From positions 1 to 16,536 of the forward strand of contig DATDKZ010000120.1 of assembly GCA_036519575.1 (NCBI GenBank): a stretch of DNA of 16,536 nt, in the 5' to 3' direction. The DNA comes from AC-69 sp036519575 (lineage in GTDB: Bacteria; Actinomycetota; UBA4738; HRBIN12). Of the stretch, positions 13,943 to 16,536 are shown piece by piece; the first letter of the stretch is position 1, and each line of letters opens with the position of its first letter. The position numbers were made by a program, and so were the translations under genes. The notes beneath the pieces were generated by a model that searched no databases, had not been told where the DNA came from, and saw nothing but the letters and a program-made list of their open reading frames with translations.

Positions 13943-15121
13943 CTAGCGGACGCACCCGCCCGTCGAGACCGGGCGGGTGCGTCCCGCTGCCCGACTCACG
14001 TCGGGGATGACATCGGTCGAGGCGATGGCATAGCCAACGGACGGGTCGGTGGTGGAGGCGGCGAACACGACCCCTGCCACGGACCCATCGGGCAGCACGA
14101 AGGGGCCGCCGGAGTCGCCCGGCTCCACCGTTGCCTGGAGCTCGTAGACATCGCGCTCGACCTCGCGGTTGCCGTAGATGTCGCGTCCCACGACGGCGTC
14201 GATGGGTCGGCGAACCGCTGCCTGCGCGCCGGTCAGGTCGCCACCGCCGGGATAGCCCAGGGTGGCCCCACCGGTTCCCCGACCGACCTGGCTGGCGAGC
14301 AGCGGAAGCGGTTGCCCCGCTGAGGTCCCCACATGCAGGATGGCGAGGTCCGTCCGAGGATCGAAGAGGACCGGGGTGGCCGGCTGCGAGGTCCCGTCCT
14401 GTCCCTGCACCTGGGGTCCGTGGACGCCGGCGATCACATGGGCGTTGGTCACGACGTAGTCGCCGGAGACGACGAAGCCGCTCCCCGACAGGAGCTCGCC
14501 ACACGCGGAGCCGACGATGCGAACGGTGCTCGCCGCCGCCGCCTGGAAAGCCTGCCGAGCCTGTGCCTCGCTCGGCATGTCGACCGGGCCCGTCGGAGCC
14601 GGCGGCAGCCCGGCGAAGACGTCGGGGAACCCGTGCTGGTCGAGGAACCGGCGCACCTCGGCAGGGAACGAGGGCGGTTGGGGCAGCGCTGCGTCGAGGC
14701 CCCGGACGATGGCCGAGCCCCGGATCGAGCTATTGACCCGCGGGAACGGTCCGTTCACCAGGTTCAGGGCCAGGAACCACGTGACCAGCAGGAGCCCGAC
14801 CACCGAGATGGCCGAGCCGCCCGCCTTGTCGGCCGTCCCCACGACGGGCAGCCCGTGGGCCCTTGCCCGGACCGACGTGCCGGCCACCCACCCGAGCGCG
14901 TCGCCGATCCCTGCCATGCCGATCAATACCACGATGACGATCCCGGCCTGCACGGCGTCGCTCCCGGCCTGCGACGCGATGGCGGGCGCCAGCAGCGCGC
15001 CGGCCACCACCCCCAGGATCAGGCCGGCGTACGAGAACAACTGGAGGAGCGCTCCCCGCCGAAAACCGGTGAATGCCGCGAGGGCGACGAGGACCAGGAT
15101 CACGAGGTCGAGGGCGTTCAC
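13943..15121 (-). CDS. MarP-like membrane serine protease (CvpA domain plus trypsin-like domain)
   Basis: A 392-residue protein starting at GTG 15121. Residues 1 to about 122 hold four hydrophobic segments of the CvpA/colicin V production type (ALDLVILVLVALAAFTGFRRG first). A linker leads to an extracytoplasmic chymotrypsin-fold domain from about residue 195. The catalytic triad is H228 (VTNAHVIAG), D258 (DPRTDLAILHV) and S337 (EPGDSGGPF). This is the architecture of Mycobacterium tuberculosis MarP (Rv3671c), a periplasmic protease needed for acid and oxidative stress tolerance. Only two cysteines occur, C207 and C390, positioned for the redox-sensitive disulfide known in MarP. The open frame extends upstream to 15229, but the added residues are not membrane-like and would overlap the divergent phosphoesterase start, so I prefer GTG 15121. 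Promoter not clear. Confidence 0.92.
   Translation of the reverse strand: MNALDLVILVLVALAAFTGFRRGALLQLFSYAGLILGVVAGALLAPAIASQAGSDAVQAGIVIVVLIGMAGIGDALGWVAGTSVRARAHGLPVVGTADKAGGSAISVVGLLLVTWFLALNLVNGPFPRVNSSIRGSAIVRGLDAALPQPPSFPAEVRRFLDQHGFPDVFAGLPPAPTGPVDMPSEAQARQAFQAAAASTVRIVGSACGELLSGSGFVVSGDYVVTNAHVIAGVHGPQVQGQDGTSQPATPVLFDPRTDLAILHVGTSAGQPLPLLASQVGRGTGGATLGYPGGGDLTGAQAAVRRPIDAVVGRDIYGNREVERDVYELQATVEPGDSGGPFVLPDGSVAGVVFAASTTDPSVGYAIASTDVIPDVSRAAGRTRPVSTGGCVR
13948..13984. terminator. Bidirectional terminator hairpin inside the protease 3' end
   Basis: GGACGCACCCGCCCG (13948-13962) pairs perfectly with its reverse complement at 13970-13984 around a 7-nt loop, a 15-bp stem. It begins 11 nt after the debranching enzyme stop and ends inside the coding sequence of the convergent protease gene, where it encodes the last residues RTRPVSTGGCVR. 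No T-run is present. It probably terminates the plus-strand gene; on the minus strand it sits before the stop codon. Confidence 0.6.
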
Positions 15122-15196
15122 GTTCGGGGAATGGTCCCACGCCGGCCGCTGGAACCAACCGGGAGCGGAGCTGCCGGCCCGCCCCGTCCACGAAGC

Positions 15197-15202
15197 TACA
15201 CT
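15197..15202 (+). promoter_or_regulatory. Candidate -10 box (TACACT) for a leaderless phosphoesterase transcript
   Basis: TACACT is followed by 7 nt and then GTG GTG at 15210. No Shine-Dalgarno sequence is present. Spacing predicts transcription starting at the first GTG. It lies in the 88-bp divergent region shared with the protease gene. Confidence 0.5.
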
Positions 15203-15209
15203 TGGGGCC

Positions 15210-15998
15210 GTGGTGACGATCGCCCACATCTCGGATCCCCATGTGGGGTCGCCTTACTTCGTGCCGAACCTGATGAACCGGGTCATCGTGGAGATCAACG
15301 AACTCGGCCCGGACATCGTCATCTGTAGCGGCGATCTGACGAACGAGGGCTATCGCCAGGAGTACAAGAACTGGGTGGCCTATGCCGAGCGGCTCACAGC
15401 TCCCCTGTATACGGTGCCCGGCAACCATGACGCCCGGAACGTGGGCTACTTGCATTTCGAGGAGCTGATCGGTCCCCGTCACTGGTCGATCGATGTCGGA
15501 GGGGTTCGGGTCGTCGGGGCCGACTCGAGCGAGCCCGACCTGAACGAGGGGCAGATCGGCCGGGAGCGCTACCCATGGATCAAGGAGCAGTTCTCCCAGC
15601 CCGCGGAGCTCAAGGTGTTCGTCCTCCACCATCACCTGATCCCCGTCCCCGGTACGGGCCGCGAGCGGAGCACGGTGATGGATGCGGGCGATCTCCTCGA
15701 GGAGCTCATCTCCTCTGGGGTGAACATCGTGCTGTCCGGGCACAAACACGTGCCGTACGTGTGGCGGCTGGAGAACTTGTACATCGCGAACGCGGGGACG
15801 GTGGCGTCCTTGCGGCTGCGGGGGTACACGAAACCCTGCTACAACGTCCTGGAGTTCGAGGGGGACGAGGTCAAGATCACCCGGAAGTTCCCTTTCGGCG
15901 GCGGAAGCGCCATCGCCCATTTCTCCCTCTCCTCAGGCGAGCAGTTTTACCGGGAGTTCGAGCCGCCGGTTCAGCAGGCCACAGCACACACGGAGTAG
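15210..15998 (+). CDS. Calcineurin-like metallophosphoesterase
   Basis: A 262-residue soluble dinuclear-metal phosphoesterase. All family motifs are intact: SDPH (D9, H11), GDLTN (D42), GNHD (N72-D74), LHHH (H140-H142) and GHKH (H178, H180). This arrangement is like the CpdA/3',5'-cyclic nucleotide phosphodiesterase and related class III group; the substrate is unknown. I took GTG 15210 because the catalytic SDPH motif must be close to the N-terminus and a -10 box fits. The second GTG at 15213 is equivalent. The much longer open frame upstream is antisense to the protease. It is followed after 37 nt by a cyclic 2,3-diphosphoglycerate synthetase-like gene in the same direction, which hints at phosphoglycerate-type or cyclic phosphate chemistry, but this is inference. 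Confidence 0.93.
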   Translation: MVTIAHISDPHVGSPYFVPNLMNRVIVEINELGPDIVICSGDLTNEGYRQEYKNWVAYAERLTAPLYTVPGNHDARNVGYLHFEELIGPRHWSIDVGGVRVVGADSSEPDLNEGQIGRERYPWIKEQFSQPAELKVFVLHHHLIPVPGTGRERSTVMDAGDLLEELISSGVNIVLSGHKHVPYVWRLENLYIANAGTVASLRLRGYTKPCYNVLEFEGDEVKITRKFPFGGGSAIAHFSLSSGEQFYREFEPPVQQATAHTE

Positions 15999-16015
15999 GC
16001 CCGGGCGCCGGGCCT
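15997..16015 (+). other. Small hairpin between phosphoesterase and cDPG synthetase genes
   Basis: AGGCCCGG and CCGGGCCT form a perfect 8-bp stem with a GCG loop, overlapping the phosphoesterase stop codon. There is no T-run, and a Shine-Dalgarno for the next gene follows 8 nt later. It may be a weak terminator or an mRNA processing or stability element. Confidence 0.35.
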
Positions 16016-16035
16016 CGATCTTCGGAGGGATCATC

Positions 16036-16536
16036 GTGAGGGTCCTCGTCCTCGTGGACGGCGAGCACTATCCCCCAGTAACCAGGTGGGGGATCGAGGC
16101 CGCGCGGAGCAGGGGCCACGAAGTCGTCGCCGCGCTGTTCCTCGGTGGGACGGAGAAGGTGGACCCCACGGCGCTTCCCGACCTCGGGTTGCCGACGCTG
16201 TCCGCCGGAGCCGACATCAGGGTGGCCCTGGCCGAGGCCATCGACGATGTGAGGCCGGAGGCCGTGCTCGACCTGTCGGACGAACCCGTGGTCGGTTACC
16301 GGGAGCGGATGGAGCTCGCCGCCGTTTCCCTGGTGCGCGGCATTCCCTACCTCGGTCCCGACTTCCGCCTGGACCCGCCCATCTCCGGCCCACCCCTCCG
16401 GTGTCCCACCGTCGCCGTGATCGGAACGGGGAAACGGACGGGCAAGACGGCGATCGGCGGCGAGGTCGCTCGAGTGGCCGAGGCGATGGGTCGCAATCCC
16501 ATCGTGGTGGCCATGGGCCGCGGGGGTCCACCGGAG
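16036..16536 (+). CDS. Cyclic 2,3-diphosphoglycerate synthetase-like protein, N-terminal part
   Basis: The reading frame starts at GTG 16036, with GGAGG seven bases upstream, and runs 167 codons off the right edge. Residues 1 to about 120 form an alpha/beta domain beginning RVLVLVDGEHYPPVTRWGIEAA, followed by LDLSDEPVVGYRERM. A P-loop NTPase domain then starts with TVAVIGTGKRTGKTAIGGEVAR (Walker A, G130-T138). This order matches cyclic 2,3-diphosphoglycerate synthetase (cDPGS) of methanogens such as Methanothermus, which closes 2,3-bisphosphoglycerate into its cyclic anhydride at ATP cost. cDPG is a thermoprotectant and phosphate or carbon store in those archaea. Uncharacterised bacterial homologues exist. 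The family call rests on memory of the domain order and is fairly secure; the reaction in this organism is inference. Catalytic residues of the C-terminal half are not in the window. Confidence 0.8.
   Translation, partial: MRVLVLVDGEHYPPVTRWGIEAARSRGHEVVAALFLGGTEKVDPTALPDLGLPTLSAGADIRVALAEAIDDVRPEAVLDLSDEPVVGYRERMELAAVSLVRGIPYLGPDFRLDPPISGPPLRCPTVAVIGTGKRTGKTAIGGEVARVAEAMGRNPIVVAMGRGGPPE

Noticed and set aside
12886..14010. Overlapping plus-strand open frame within the debranching enzyme
   Set aside because: It is an alternative-frame shadow, rich in Arg/Gly/Pro, with no recognisable domain.
14517..15209. Upstream extension of the phosphoesterase open frame
   Set aside because: This part is antisense to the MarP-like protease and shows no phosphoesterase features. 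The catalytic SDPH motif and a -10 box place the start at 15210.
15122..15229. Longer protease start at 15229
   Set aside because: The extra 36 residues are polar and unlike a membrane-protein N-terminus, and they overlap the divergent phosphoesterase start and promoter. GTG 15121 begins directly at the first membrane segment.

Overview
This window looks like a chromosomal segment from a high-GC Actinomycetota-type bacterium, probably an uncultured lineage. The reasons are the strong G/C bias at third codon positions, frequent GTG starts, the order argS-lysA-hom-thrC-thrB (classic for actinobacteria), a MarP-like CvpA/serine protease fusion, and several genes whose only promoter-like signal is a TAnnnT -10 box 6-9 nt before the start codon, as in leaderless genes. 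Lineage below phylum cannot be settled from the sequence alone. No insertion sequence, phage, CRISPR array or resistance island is visible.

Layout. Positions 1-2017 (minus strand): an M20-family dipeptidase running off the left edge, preceded by pdxH (pyridoxamine 5'-phosphate oxidase). Positions 2073-3623 (plus): a TauE/SafE anion permease with a 14-bp palindrome in its promoter, followed by a UspA-type stress protein that probably starts at a CTG overlapping the permease stop. Positions 3624-4290 hold no intact ordinary gene. They contain what I read as a chromate transporter (ChrA) with its middle deleted, a short 8-bp tandem repeat, and a stretch with a near-complete anti-anti-Shine-Dalgarno sequence, a 13-codon ORF and several hairpins. 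A tRNA-Arg(CCG) follows on the minus strand.

Positions 4434-11639 (plus): a compact six-gene run made of a stand-alone response regulator, argS, a lysA-GNAT fusion, hom, thrC and thrB. Junctions are overlapping or nearly so, apart from an 18-nt gap between the regulator and argS. The last four genes carry the final steps of the lysine and threonine branches of the aspartate pathway: meso-diaminopimelate to lysine, aspartate semialdehyde to homoserine, then O-phosphohomoserine and threonine. Sitting beside them is the charging enzyme for arginine.

Positions 11681-13936 (plus): a glycogen-debranching-type enzyme with its own promoter, ending convergently against a minus-strand MarP-like membrane serine protease (13943-15121). 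The shared terminator hairpin lies inside the last codons of the protease. Divergent from the protease, a calcineurin-like metallophosphoesterase (15210-15998) is followed after 37 nt by the N-terminal 167 codons of a cyclic 2,3-diphosphoglycerate synthetase-like enzyme, cut by the right edge.

The points most worth following up are the structured interval around 4010-4250, the lysA-GNAT fusion, the phosphoesterase-cDPG synthetase pair, and the deleted chrA.
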